A DNA stretch of 64,000 nt from Sediminivirga luteola (GTDB taxonomy: Bacteria; Actinomycetota; Actinomycetes; Actinomycetales; Brevibacteriaceae), in the NCBI RefSeq assembly GCF_014639315.1, contig NZ_BMFY01000011.1, positions 62,001-126,000 on the forward strand, in the 5' to 3' direction. Positions 47,347 to 56,577 of the stretch are shown here, in pieces. The notes below the pieces were generated by a model, which had not been told where the DNA came from, did no database searches, and saw only the letters and a list, made by a program, of their open reading frames with translations. The translations under genes and the position numbers were made by a program. Every line of letters starts with the position of its first letter. Within the stretch, counting starts at the first letter, position 1.

Positions 47347-49745
47347 CGGCCGTGAAGGATCAGCTCATCGGGCATGTGCTCGATGACCGCTACCTGGTGA
47401 TCGAGCAGATCGCCCGCGGCGGCATGGCGATGGTGTATCGCGGCGTGGACATGCGGCTGGACCGCAGCGTCGCCATCAAGGTGATGCACCCGCATCTGAC
47501 CTCTGATGAGGGTTTCGTGATGCGGTTCCGCAGCGAGGCCCTGCATGCCGCGAAACTCTCCCACCCGAATCTGGTGGCCGTGCACGATCAGGGCCGCGAC
47601 GAGGACGCCGTCTACCTCGTCATGGAGTACGTGCGCTCGGAGACGCTGCGGGACCGGCTGCGGCGTGAGGGCCGGCTGACCCCGCGCGAGGCCATCATCA
47701 TCATCGACGCGATCCTCTCGGCGCTGCAGACCGTGCACCGCAGCGGGATCATCCACCGCGATCTGAAGCCGGACAACATCCTGCTGGGAGACAACGGCCA
47801 GATCAAACTCGCGGACTTCGGCCTGGCGAGGGCCGTGAGTTCCTCGACCACCACGAAGACGCTCATCGGCACCGTCGGCTATGTGGCCCCGGAACTGGTG
47901 ACCCGCTCGGAGACCGACGCCCGGACCGATCTGTACACCGTGGGCATCGTCTTCTACGAGATGCTCACCGGGCACCCGCCGTATACGGACGACATGCCCA
48001 TCCAGGTGGCCTACCGGCATGTGCACGATTCCGTGCCCAAGCCCTCGGAGGAGCTGCCCGAGCTGCCGGCCGGACTGGACGAGCTGGTGGTATGGGCTAC
48101 GCAGCGCAAGCGTCAGGACCGCCCGGCCGATGCGGAGGAGCTGCGGATGCGGCTCCACCAGGTCCGTTCCGAGCTGAGCGACGCCGAACTCGATATGCGC
48201 CCGCTCGACCGGGACGATCTGCGAGGGCTCGGTCCGGTGCACTCGGAGGACCTGGAGGAGTTCGTCTCCGCCGCGGCCGGCGAGCAGCACGACGCGCCCG
48301 CCCGCGAGGCCGGAACCCCCGGGGACTCAGCAGCCGCCACCCACGCCGGGAGCGAGCGCGCTGAGGAAGCCCCGTCTGCGCCGCGCCGCCGTGGGTTCCT
48401 GCGCCGGAAACGCCCGGCCGACGCTCCGACCACGCGGATCGGCCAGGCGAGCGCGGCGACGGGTGCTGCGGCTGCAGCGGTGAGCACGGCGGCGACGACC
48501 GGTGCTGCGGACGAGGCCGCCGATGTCGGCGGCCCAGGGACGGGCGCGGGCTCGGCTGACGCAGAACGTACCGGCGCCGGACGGACCGGAGGACCGGCAG
48601 GTCCGGCGGACGCGGACGCCCGTGGCTCCGCCGAAACCCCCGATCCCGCCGGCGGCGAAGAGCCCCGGACGCACACCGGTGACGCCTCACCCCCGGCGAA
48701 GGAACACACAACTGAGAGCCGGGCGGAGGACGCCGACCGGGCGCGCACGGCGGACACGGACGACACCGCTGCCGGTGCGGCCAGAACGAAGGCTTCCGCT
48801 GGCGGCGCTGCCGGGAAAGCCTCTGCCGCCGGCGGCGGGAGAACCTCGCCTGCGGCAACCGGGAAGGGCGCCGGCGGGAAGAACTCACCCCGGGCGGGCG
48901 CCGGGAAGGCTGAGGCAGGTGCCGGCGCCGCGACGCCCGCGGCACGCAGCGAGAGCGAGGGCTCTCCCCGCCGGACGGGCGGGCTGCTGGCATCTGTGAA
49001 GGGCCGGCGCGCCGCCGGGCTGGGCGTGCTCGCGCTCCTGGTCGTGGCGGTCGTCATCGCCGTGTGGGCTTTCGCCGCCGGTCCGCTGGCCATGCGCACC
49101 GTCCCGGACAACCTGGCCGGAACGGAAGGCGCCGCGGCCGCCGAGCAGCTGGAGAGCATGGGCTTCGAGGTCTCCACCAGCACCGCGCACCACGATGAGG
49201 TGCCCGAGGGCCTGGTCCTGGACACCATCCCGGCAGGGGGCACCGAACTTCGCCGCGGTGACGCGGTCACGCTGATCACCTCGCTCGGACCGGAGCTGTT
49301 CCAGGTGCCGGAGGTCACCGGCATGAGCGTGGACGAGGCGCGCACCGCCCTGGAGGAGGCCGGCCTGTCCCTGGGCGAGGTGAACGAGGAGTACAGCGAT
49401 TCCGTCGCCCAGGACGTCCTCATCAGACAGAGCGAGGAGCCGGGCACCGAGCTGCGTGCCGGCGCCGGGGTGGACGTGGTCGTGTCCCAGGGTGTGGAAC
49501 CCATCTCCGTGCCCTATGTCCGAGGCCTGAGCTACGAGGCCGCGGCCTCCCAGCTGAGCCGTCTGGGCTTCCTGGTGGCCCGGGAGGATGTCTTCGACCA
49601 GGACGTGCCCGCCGGGCGCGTGGTCTCGCAGACACCCGGCGAAGGCGCCGAGCGGCACGAGGGCGATCTGATCATGCTCAAGGTCTCCAAGGGCCCGATG
49701 GCCCAGCCGGAGGACGACGGCGGAGACGACGAGGGCGAGGACTAG
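47343..49745 (+). CDS. PASTA-domain Ser/Thr protein kinase (PknB/StkP-like) at the pknL locus
   Basis: An 800-residue transmembrane kinase. The kinase domain (about 10-280) has the Gly loop with ARGGMAMVYRG, Lys46, the HRD motif at 138-140, DFG at 158-160 and a Thr-rich activation loop SSSTTTKTLIGT. An Ala/Gly/Thr-rich linker leads to a transmembrane helix at about 556-580 and three extracellular PASTA domains. PASTA repeats bind muropeptides and lipid II. The locus (Rv2175c-like gene on one side, DAHP synthase on the other) is that of pknL, yet mycobacterial PknL lacks PASTA domains. Confidence 0.93.
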   Translation: MTAVKDQLIGHVLDDRYLVIEQIARGGMAMVYRGVDMRLDRSVAIKVMHPHLTSDEGFVMRFRSEALHAAKLSHPNLVAVHDQGRDEDAVYLVMEYVRSETLRDRLRREGRLTPREAIIIIDAILSALQTVHRSGIIHRDLKPDNILLGDNGQIKLADFGLARAVSSSTTTKTLIGTVGYVAPELVTRSETDARTDLYTVGIVFYEMLTGHPPYTDDMPIQVAYRHVHDSVPKPSEELPELPAGLDELVVWATQRKRQDRPADAEELRMRLHQVRSELSDAELDMRPLDRDDLRGLGPVHSEDLEEFVSAAAGEQHDAPAREAGTPGDSAAATHAGSERAEEAPSAPRRRGFLRRKRPADAPTTRIGQASAATGAAAAAVSTAATTGAADEAADVGGPGTGAGSADAERTGAGRTGGPAGPADADARGSAETPDPAGGEEPRTHTGDASPPAKEHTTESRAEDADRARTADTDDTAAGAARTKASAGGAAGKASAAGGGRTSPAATGKGAGGKNSPRAGAGKAEAGAGAATPAARSESEGSPRRTGGLLASVKGRRAAGLGVLALLVVAVVIAVWAFAAGPLAMRTVPDNLAGTEGAAAAEQLESMGFEVSTSTAHHDEVPEGLVLDTIPAGGTELRRGDAVTLITSLGPELFQVPEVTGMSVDEARTALEEAGLSLGEVNEEYSDSVAQDVLIRQSEEPGTELRAGAGVDVVVSQGVEPISVPYVRGLSYEAAASQLSRLGFLVAREDVFDQDVPAGRVVSQTPGEGAERHEGDLIMLKVSKGPMAQPEDDGGDDEGED

Positions 49746-50024
49746 AGGCGAACCAGGCATCGCTGTCATTGCCCACGTGCCACCGGCGCGCTTGACCGTG
49801 CACCTGAGCGCGGCTCCCGAGCCGGTGCGTCGCATCAGGTTCCATCCCGCCAGAGCACTCTAGCCCCTGGTGTCAGAACCGCACCGTAGACGGTGCTGCG
49901 GCGTCACGGCCGCACCCTGGCATCGCGCCCGGCACCGGTGACGTGCGAGCCCGCGGTCCGGCGGCCAGCCAGAGGCTTCCACGCCGCGCCGGCCCTCACC
50001 GGGCGGCCGGCGCGGGCGCCCGGC

Positions 50025-51419
50025 TCAGCTGCCGGCGGAGAGCTGCTCGGCGACCAGGAAAGCCATCTCCAGGGACTGATCGTGATTCAGCCGGGGATCG
50101 ACCAGGGTGAGGTACCGGCGGCGCAGGCCTTCCTCGTCGATCTCGTTGCTGCCGCCGAGGACCTCGGTGACATCGTCACCGGTGAGCTCCACATGCAAGC
50201 CGGCCGGGACGGTGCCGGCCTCGCGATGGGATTCGAAGAAGCCCGTCACTTCGTCCATGACGTCCTCGAACCGGCGGGTCTTGTAGCCCGTCGCCGAGGT
50301 GATGGTGTTGCCGTGCATCGGATCGCACACCCAGGCCACATGCGGCAGCTGGGGTGCCACCGTGCGCAGCAGCTCGGGCAGGCGGTCACGGATGACTCCG
50401 GCGCCCATGCGGGTGATGAAGGACAGCCGGCCCGGCTCCCCTTCCGGGTCCAGCTTCTCCGCCAGCCGCAGCACCGTGTCCGGATCCGCGTTGGGGCCGA
50501 GCTTGATGCCGATGGGGTTGGACACCCGGGAAAGGAAGTCCACGTGCGCGCCGTCGATGTCGCGGGTGCGCTCGCCGATCCACAGGTAGTGGCCGGAAAC
50601 GTCGTAGGGCTTGCCGGTACGGGAGTCGATGCGGGTCAGCGCACGCTCGTACTCCAGCAGCAGCGCCTCGTGCGCGGCGAAGAACTCCACGGAGCGCAGC
50701 GCCTCGAAGTCGACGCCGCAGGCATCCATGAACTTCAGCGCGCGGTCGATCTCCTTGGCCAGCTGCTCGTACCGGTGGTAGTTCGGGTTGTTCGCCAGGA
50801 AGCCGCGGTTCCACTCGTGCACCAGGCGCAGATCCGCGAAGCCGCCCTGCGTGAAGGCACGGATGAGGTTCAGGGTGGACGACGAGACATGGTAGGCCTG
50901 CAGCAGGCGCCGCGGGTCGTGGGCACGCGCCTCGGGCGTGAAGGCGTGCTCGTTGACGATGTCACCGCGGTAGGACGGCAGGGTCACGCCGTCACGGGTC
51001 TCCTCGTCGCTGGAGCGCGGCTTGGCGAACTGGCCGGCCATGCGGCCCATCTTCACCACCGGCATCGACGCCCCGTAGGTCAGCACCGCGGCCATCTGCA
51101 GCACGGTGCGGACGCGGTTGCGGATCTTGTCCGCCGTGGCGTCGGCGAAGGTCTCGGCGCAGTCGCCCCCGGCCAGCAGGAACGCCTCGCCGCGGCTGGC
51201 GTCGGCGATGCGCTTCTTGAGCAGATCGGCTTCCCCGGCGAAGATCAGCGGAGGCACGCTGGAGAGCTCCGACCGCACCCGCTCGACCTCGGCCTCGTCC
51301 AGATACGTCGGCTGCTGCTTCGGGGCGAGCTCGCGCCAGCGGTCGAGGCCGTGATGGTCCTCGATACGGGGCGAAGCGGCATCGGCGCTATGGAAGACGG
51401 GATCGATCGAAAGGCTCAC
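50025..51419 (-). CDS. aroG: Class II 3-deoxy-7-phosphoheptulonate synthase (DAHP synthase)
   Basis: A 464-residue type II DAHP synthase, first step of the shikimate pathway (phosphoenolpyruvate plus erythrose 4-phosphate). Signature segments: LLAGGDCAETF, KMGRMAGQFAKPRS, NPIGIKLGPNADPD, WVCDPMHGNT and the C-terminal LTGDDVTEVLGG. It is the type used by mycobacteria and other Actinobacteria. Next to the kinase and Rv2175c genes, as in mycobacteria. The 279 bp downstream toward the kinase contain no gene; a small GCACCGT/ACGGTGC hairpin lies near 49885-49905. Confidence 0.95.
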   Translation of the reverse strand: MSLSIDPVFHSADAASPRIEDHHGLDRWRELAPKQQPTYLDEAEVERVRSELSSVPPLIFAGEADLLKKRIADASRGEAFLLAGGDCAETFADATADKIRNRVRTVLQMAAVLTYGASMPVVKMGRMAGQFAKPRSSDEETRDGVTLPSYRGDIVNEHAFTPEARAHDPRRLLQAYHVSSSTLNLIRAFTQGGFADLRLVHEWNRGFLANNPNYHRYEQLAKEIDRALKFMDACGVDFEALRSVEFFAAHEALLLEYERALTRIDSRTGKPYDVSGHYLWIGERTRDIDGAHVDFLSRVSNPIGIKLGPNADPDTVLRLAEKLDPEGEPGRLSFITRMGAGVIRDRLPELLRTVAPQLPHVAWVCDPMHGNTITSATGYKTRRFEDVMDEVTGFFESHREAGTVPAGLHVELTGDDVTEVLGGSNEIDEEGLRRRYLTLVDPRLNHDQSLEMAFLVAEQLSAGS

Positions 51420-51518
51420 CCTGACATCTTACGGGTGCGCTCAACGCGGAGGCCAACCGCTTGAGCCACCGTCTCGCCACGCGGTCACCGGGCCCGGCGG
51501 CGCTGCCGGCTGCCTGGC

Positions 51519-52286
51519 TCAGTCGGCCGGCACCACGAGGGGCGCGCCCGATCCTGGATGCCGTAGCAGGTGGACCTGCTGCCCGTAGACCTGAAGGATA
51601 CGATCGGCCGTCAGCACGTCCGCCGGAGCGCCGTCGGCCGCCAGCCTGGAGCTGGAGAACATGAGCACGCGGTCGGCGTAACGCGCGGCCAGGTTCAGAT
51701 CGTGCAGGACCACCACGACGGTGGCGCCCAGGTCCCGGCGAGCCTGCGCCGTGCGCAGCAGCAGTTCCTGGTGCCGCAGGTCCAGCGCGGCGGTCGGTTC
51801 GTCCAGCAGGATCACCGGGGTGGTCTGGACCGCGGTCCGGGCGAATGCCACGCGCGCGGCCTCCCCGCCGGAGAGCGTGGTGACGTCCCGGTCCCGCAGG
51901 TTCCCCAGCTCACCCGCGGTCAGGGCAGCCTCGACGATCTCCTCGTCGGCGGCTTCGTCAACGTCATGCGGCAGCCGGCCCATCGCGACGGTCTCCCGGA
52001 CGGAGAAGCCGAAGTGCGCGCTGTGCTGCTGCAGCATGACGGCGCGCAGCCGCGCCAGCGGCTTGGCGGGCCACTGGGCCGCCGGCCGGTCACCGATCAG
52101 CACGCCGCCCCCGCTGGGCTCCAGGTCCCCCGCCAGCAGCCCGAGCATGGTGGACTTCCCCGCGCCATTGGGGCCGACCAGGGCAGTCAGCGTCCCCGGT
52201 TCCAGCGCGAAGGAGACATCCTGGACCAGCGCGCGCCCGGCCACGCGGTACTCGGCGGCCTCGGCCCGGACGGTCACCGGCCTCAC
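51519..52286 (-). CDS. hmuV: Heme/iron-complex ABC transporter ATPase HmuV-like
   Basis: A 255-residue ATP-binding subunit with Walker A GPNGAGKST, the signature LSGGEAARVAFART, Walker B VILLDEPTAALD and the H-loop histidine VLHDLN. Sequence is of the HmuV heme importer type. I choose GTG 52286 over the GTG one codon earlier because GGAGG is five bases upstream and the start forms a GTGA with the permease stop. Last gene of hmuT-hmuU-hmuV. Confidence 0.88.
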   Translation of the reverse strand: MRPVTVRAEAAEYRVAGRALVQDVSFALEPGTLTALVGPNGAGKSTMLGLLAGDLEPSGGGVLIGDRPAAQWPAKPLARLRAVMLQQHSAHFGFSVRETVAMGRLPHDVDEAADEEIVEAALTAGELGNLRDRDVTTLSGGEAARVAFARTAVQTTPVILLDEPTAALDLRHQELLLRTAQARRDLGATVVVVLHDLNLAARYADRVLMFSSSRLAADGAPADVLTADRILQVYGQQVHLLRHPGSGAPLVVPAD

Positions 52287-53377
52287 CACACCCTCCTCTT
52301 CTCCCGGACGATCAGGTATAGGAAGAACGGCGCCCCGACCGCCGCGGTGAACAGCCCGATCGGGATCTCGGAGGGCGGGTTCAGGGTCCGGGCCGCCGAA
52401 TCCGCCGCGACGATCAGCACCGCGCCGGCCAGGGCAGAGACCGGCAGCAGGGCCCGGTGCCCGGGACCGACGATCAGCCGCACGATATGCGGGACCACCA
52501 GCCCGATGAAGCCGATGCTCCCGGCGAAGGCCACTGCCGAGCCGGTGAGCAGCGCGGTGGCCACGATGACGGTGCCACGGCTGCGCCGCACGTTCAGGCC
52601 CAGGTGCTGCGCCTGGCGTTCGCCCAGCGTGAGCACGTCCAGATCCCGTGAGCGTCGCATCAGCACCAGCAGACCGAGCAGGTAGACCGGTGCCGCCGCC
52701 ACCACCTGCGGCCAGGTGACCTTGCCCAGCGAGCCCATCTGCCAGAACACCAGGGTCTGCAGCTGGGAGTCATCGGCGATGTAGGTGAAGAAGCCGGTGA
52801 GCGCCTGGCAGGCAGAGCCCACCGCGATGCCGACCAGGAGCATGCGCGCGGTGCCGGTGGCACGTCCGGGGCGGGCCAGGGCGTAGATGAGCGCGGTGAC
52901 GCCGAGACCGGCGGCGAAGGCGCCCAGGGGGACGATCCACTGCCCGGCGAGCCCGCCCGCCGATCCGGCCAGGACGATGGCGCCGACCGCGCCGGCGGAT
53001 GCCCCGCCCGTGACGCCGATGATTCCCGGGTCCGCCAGCGGGTTGGTGAACAGGCTCTGCAGGGCCGCTCCGGAGATCGCCAGCGCCGAACCCACCATCA
53101 CCCCCAGGACCACGCGCGGGACCCGCAGCTGCCAGACCACCGAGGTGTCACGCTGGCTCAGATGAGAGGCGTCCGCCAGGCCTGCGCGACCGGCCATGAT
53201 CTGCCAGACCTCCGCCAGCGGCACCCTCAGGGGACCGATCGACACCGCCAGGAACATCACCGCCAGCAGCAGGGCGCCACCGACGATCAGGCACAGCAGC
53301 AGCGGCGCGCGGCGCACCCGGGCGGCGTGCGAGGTCTCCTCCTGCGCGACCGGGTCCGCCCCTGCCTTCGTGGTCAC
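52283..53377 (-). CDS. hmuU: Heme/iron-siderophore ABC transporter permease (FecCD family)
   Basis: A 364-residue permease with about nine to ten transmembrane segments. FecCD hallmarks include LRVPRVVLGVMVGSALAISGAALQSLFTNPLADPGIIG (in part) and GFIGLVVPHIVRLIVGPGHR (in part). It starts at GTG 53377, overlapping the hmuT stop by 4 nt. It works as a dimer with two HmuV and HmuT. Confidence 0.9.
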   Translation of the reverse strand: MTTKAGADPVAQEETSHAARVRRAPLLLCLIVGGALLLAVMFLAVSIGPLRVPLAEVWQIMAGRAGLADASHLSQRDTSVVWQLRVPRVVLGVMVGSALAISGAALQSLFTNPLADPGIIGVTGGASAGAVGAIVLAGSAGGLAGQWIVPLGAFAAGLGVTALIYALARPGRATGTARMLLVGIAVGSACQALTGFFTYIADDSQLQTLVFWQMGSLGKVTWPQVVAAAPVYLLGLLVLMRRSRDLDVLTLGERQAQHLGLNVRRSRGTVIVATALLTGSAVAFAGSIGFIGLVVPHIVRLIVGPGHRALLPVSALAGAVLIVAADSAARTLNPPSEIPIGLFTAAVGAPFFLYLIVREKRRVW

Positions 53378-54423
53378 GAAAGCTGCGCGACGGCCTCGGC
53401 GAGGGCTTTGGCGCCCGCACCCAGATCAGGGCTGGAGTAGCGGAGCTGCGCATCGGGCATGACGAACACGCGGTGTTCTTCCCCGGCGGGGGTCTGCTGG
53501 AGGGTCGGGAAGGCCTCCCACAGGCCATCTTCGCCGCCCCAGCGCTCGTAGTCAGACTCCGCTAGCAGGATCAGGTCCGGCTCGGCGGCCAGGATTCCCT
53601 CGTTGGAGAACTCGCGGGAGAAGCCCCGCAGACCGGACTCCACGCCGACGCTGGTGTATCCCAGTTCCTCGATCAGCTCCGTGCCCGGCACGCCCGTGCC
53701 CGCCACTGAGTTCTGCCCGCCCGCTCCGGTGGCGGTGACCTGGATGACCCGGAGGTCCTCACCCTGTGAGGCGGCGGCGATGTCCCGGGCTTCCTGCAGA
53801 TCCGCCTCGACGGCGGCGACCAGTTCCTCGCCCGCCGCGGCATCGCCGATGTACTCGGCCACGGCGCGCAGCTTGTCCAGCTGGGACTGCTGGTCGTCCA
53901 CGACGACGGCGGCGGTGCCGGCGTCGCGGAACTGCTGGGCGACGTCGCCGTGGCGGGCCGTGTTGTCGCCGATGAAGAGCGTGCCGTCCATGGCCAGCAG
54001 GCCCTCGGTGCCGGTGTCGCGGTTGAAGCGGAAGTGCTCCGGCGCGGCGAGACCCTCCGGGGAGGTGCTCTCCTCCGGGGCGGCGTGGATATGATCGGCG
54101 AGGCCGAGCGCCCCGAGCGTGGAGGCGATGCCGTCACCGGCGACGATGATCCGGGAGACATCGGTGACCTCGACCTCCGTGCCGGTGCCGTCGGTCACGG
54201 TGACCGGCAGCGCCGGATCGGCAGTGAGCGCGTCGAAGTCGGCCTCGCCGGCGACGTACTGCCAACCCGCAGGCAGTTCGGGGTCCGCCTGGCCGGCGGC
54301 GCCCGCCGCCGTTCCGGCCTGGTCCTGCCGCTGCGCATCCTGGTCCTGCGCACCGCCGCAGGCGGCCAGGAGGAGGGAAGCAAGGGCGGCGGCACCGAGG
54401 GCGCTGGTGAGTCGGGTACGCAT
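53374..54423 (-). CDS. hmuT: Heme/iron-complex binding lipoprotein HmuT-like
   Basis: A 349-residue periplasmic-type binding protein anchored as a lipoprotein; the signal peptide ends LLLAACGG with Cys22 as the lipidation site. The class III binding-protein fold is visible from DVSRIIVAGDGIASTLGALGLAD and EPDLILLAESDYERWGG. HmuT of other Actinobacteria binds heme through His and Tyr. Candidate residues here are the His in PEHFRFNRD and the Tyr in ELGYTSVGV, not proven. A DtxR/IdeR-like box lies just upstream, so iron repression is likely. Confidence 0.87.
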   Translation of the reverse strand: MRTRLTSALGAAALASLLLAACGGAQDQDAQRQDQAGTAAGAAGQADPELPAGWQYVAGEADFDALTADPALPVTVTDGTGTEVEVTDVSRIIVAGDGIASTLGALGLADHIHAAPEESTSPEGLAAPEHFRFNRDTGTEGLLAMDGTLFIGDNTARHGDVAQQFRDAGTAAVVVDDQQSQLDKLRAVAEYIGDAAAGEELVAAVEADLQEARDIAAASQGEDLRVIQVTATGAGGQNSVAGTGVPGTELIEELGYTSVGVESGLRGFSREFSNEGILAAEPDLILLAESDYERWGGEDGLWEAFPTLQQTPAGEEHRVFVMPDAQLRYSSPDLGAGAKALAEAVAQLS

Positions 54424-54456
54424 GAGGTCCTTTCCGGAACGAGGAAGTGCGGAACA

Positions 54457-54475
54457 ATAGGAAAGCCTAAGCTAT
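54457..54475 (-). promoter_or_regulatory. DtxR/IdeR-type iron box upstream of hmuT
   Basis: On the minus strand ATAGCTTAGGCTTTCCTAT agrees with the 19-bp DtxR/IdeR consensus TTAGGTTAGGCTAACCTAA at 14 positions. It contains TAGGCT, which could be the -10 element of hmuT, so a bound repressor would block RNA polymerase. It sits 34-52 nt before the hmuT start and also upstream of the divergent esterase gene. Confidence 0.65.
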
Positions 54476-54583
54476 GTGAGACGCGGAAGGCGTGTGATCC
54501 TGTTCACCGCCGCGCTATGACGGACTCGCCGTGCCACGCCGGTCTGCCCGGCGGCTGAACGCAGTGGCACCGGAGAAAGGACG

Positions 54584-55951
54584 ATGAGGACACCGATGAT
54601 GGCACAACCGGCCGAGGCGGCCGCGCTGGTAGAGCGCGCTCAGCGGGAGGGCACCCCGCTCGTGGACGCCCACCCGCGCGATCCGGCACTGCGGCGAGTG
54701 ACGTTCCTGTGGGAGGAGGACTCCGGCTCCCCTGTCGAGGCAGTTCATCTGTGGGTCAACCGGGTCACCGACAAGGACTCGCACGAGCGCGGCTGGATGC
54801 GCCGGATCCCGAACACCTCGCTGTGGATGCTCACGCTGGACCTGCCCGCGGGCCTGCGCGCCAGCTACGGCTTCTCCCCCGGCCGGACGAGCACGCCCGA
54901 GCGCTCCCCCGGAACGCTCGCTCATCGCGCCGACCCGCTCAACCCCGCGCCGCGCCTGCGCGGACTGTCCGTCTTCTCCGGGGATCAGGCGCCCTCGCAG
55001 CGCGAATGGGAACCGCACGGGGCGACCGATCCCGCGGAGACGCTGCGCGCGTGCCGCACCGTGACCACCTCGCTGGACGCCTTGGACGTCGACGGACGGG
55101 GACCGCGGCCCTGCTGGTTGCACGTGCCACTCCTCGACGCCGCGGCCGGCGCAGGCACCGGGTCCGGCGCAGGTACTCCAGCCGGCGCAGGCACCCCGGC
55201 GACGCCGGAGACACCCGAGAAACCGGGGGTGCCGGCGGCGTCCGGCAAGATCGCGCCGGTGCCGCTGCTGGTGGTGTTCGACGGTGAGGTGTGGTTCGAG
55301 GAGGCCGGCCTGCCGGCCGCCCTCGCGGCAGCGCGGAGAGCCGGGCGCCTGCCGCCGCTGGCGGTACTGGGCATCGGCAACGGCAGGCGGGAGGACCGCA
55401 GGCGGTTCCTGGGCGGGCATCCGGCGATGCTCCGCGCGGTGGCGCACCGGGCGGTCCCCTGGGCGCTGAAGGCCCTGGCTGAGCACGGCGTACCCGCCCC
55501 GGGCACCGGCGGCAGGATCATCGCCGGTCAGAGCCTGGGCGGGCTCGCGGCGCTGGCAGCGGCGACCGAGACGCCGGGGACGTTCGACGCGGTGATCGCG
55601 CAGTCACCGTCCATGTGGTGGCGGCCGGAAGGCTGGCGTGGCATTGCCGGCACGCCCACGCCGCGTGATCTGCACTCCGCCGTCCCGGCTTGGATCACCG
55701 AGCGCTTCACCACGGCCGGGACTGCCGCCGGGAGCGGCATCGCGGGCCAGGCGCGGATCCGGCTGCAGGTGGGCACCCTGGAGGGCCTGACCATCGGACG
55801 GATGGAGACGCTCCGGCATCGGCTGGCCGGCGATGGCTGGGATGTGCGGATGCGAGGGTACGAGGGCGGTCACGACTACGCGTGGTGGCGCGGGGCACTG
55901 CTGGACGCGCTGGAGGAACTGACAGCGGAACCGGAGGACCGGAGAAGCTGA
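54584..55951 (+). CDS. Enterochelin esterase-like alpha/beta hydrolase (Fes family)
   Basis: A 455-residue protein with an N-terminal Fes-type beta domain (VTFLWEEDSG ... VHLWVNRVTDK) and a C-terminal alpha/beta hydrolase domain with GQSLGG, Ser317 as nucleophile, and GGHDYAWW, His430. Fes enzymes hydrolyse ferric-siderophore esters in the cytoplasm to release iron. A low-complexity Gly/Thr/Pro insert occurs at about residues 188-215. Divergent from hmuTUV with the iron box between. GAAAGGA precedes ATG 54584; a second ATG is four codons on. Confidence 0.85.
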   Translation: MRTPMMAQPAEAAALVERAQREGTPLVDAHPRDPALRRVTFLWEEDSGSPVEAVHLWVNRVTDKDSHERGWMRRIPNTSLWMLTLDLPAGLRASYGFSPGRTSTPERSPGTLAHRADPLNPAPRLRGLSVFSGDQAPSQREWEPHGATDPAETLRACRTVTTSLDALDVDGRGPRPCWLHVPLLDAAAGAGTGSGAGTPAGAGTPATPETPEKPGVPAASGKIAPVPLLVVFDGEVWFEEAGLPAALAAARRAGRLPPLAVLGIGNGRREDRRRFLGGHPAMLRAVAHRAVPWALKALAEHGVPAPGTGGRIIAGQSLGGLAALAAATETPGTFDAVIAQSPSMWWRPEGWRGIAGTPTPRDLHSAVPAWITERFTTAGTAAGSGIAGQARIRLQVGTLEGLTIGRMETLRHRLAGDGWDVRMRGYEGGHDYAWWRGALLDALEELTAEPEDRRS

Positions 55952-55963
55952 GAGCGGTGCCGT

Positions 55964-56500
55964 TCAGCGGGCCTCGGGGCCGCCCGGCTCCGACGGACCG
56001 TCGGGACCACCGGACTCCGCGGGACCGTCTGGGCCGCCGGACTCGAAGTCCTCGGCGGAGACATGGTCCAGGAACTCCCGGAACTGCTCCACCTCGGTCT
56101 CGTCGTCCACCTCCATCTCCACCCCTGCAGTGTCGATCAGCTCATCGGCGACGAAGACCGGCACCTGGGCGAGCAGCGCCAGGGCCGCGCCGTCGGATGG
56201 CCGGCAGCTGAGCCGCCGCCCGTCGTCGAACACCAGCTCACCCAGGAAGGTATGCCCGTCCAGGCCGGTGACCTCCACGCGCTCAAGGCCGCCGCCGAAG
56301 TGATGCACGACGTTCAGCAGCAGCTGATGCGTCAGCGGACGCGGCGGCTCCACGCCCTGGAGCGCGAGCGCGATCGCATTGGCCTCCTGCACGCCGATCC
56401 AGATCGGCAGGTACTTCGGCTCGTACAGGCTGCGCAGCAGGAGGATCGGCTGTCTGGCCGGGAGCTCGACCCGGACACCCAGGACCTCGACTTCTCTCAT
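55964..56500 (-). CDS. DUF151/bifunctional nuclease family protein
   Basis: A 178-residue protein of the DUF151 family: PILLLRSLYEPKYLPIWIGVQEANAIALALQGVEPPRPLTHQLL (in part) and SDGAALALLAQVPVFVADELID (in part). Plant and bacterial relatives were reported to have nuclease activity, but the role in Actinobacteria is unknown. The C-terminal 25 residues are Gly/Pro/Glu repeats. It is last in the gcvH-FHA-DUF151 series; there are about 77 bp to the FHA gene and no MerR gene between. Confidence 0.87.
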   Translation of the reverse strand: MREVEVLGVRVELPARQPILLLRSLYEPKYLPIWIGVQEANAIALALQGVEPPRPLTHQLLLNVVHHFGGGLERVEVTGLDGHTFLGELVFDDGRRLSCRPSDGAALALLAQVPVFVADELIDTAGVEMEVDDETEVEQFREFLDHVSAEDFESGGPDGPAESGGPDGPSEPGGPEAR

Positions 56501-56577
56501 GGGATCAGCCTACTGCGTCCCTCCCCGGTCACGCCTGTGAGACTTCTGGCGTCCTGCGGCGGCGCCGCGGGCAGGGC

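Noticed and set aside
48097-48993. Antisense frame within the kinase linker
   Set aside because: Arg/Pro/Ser-rich shadow of the Ala/Gly/Thr linker.
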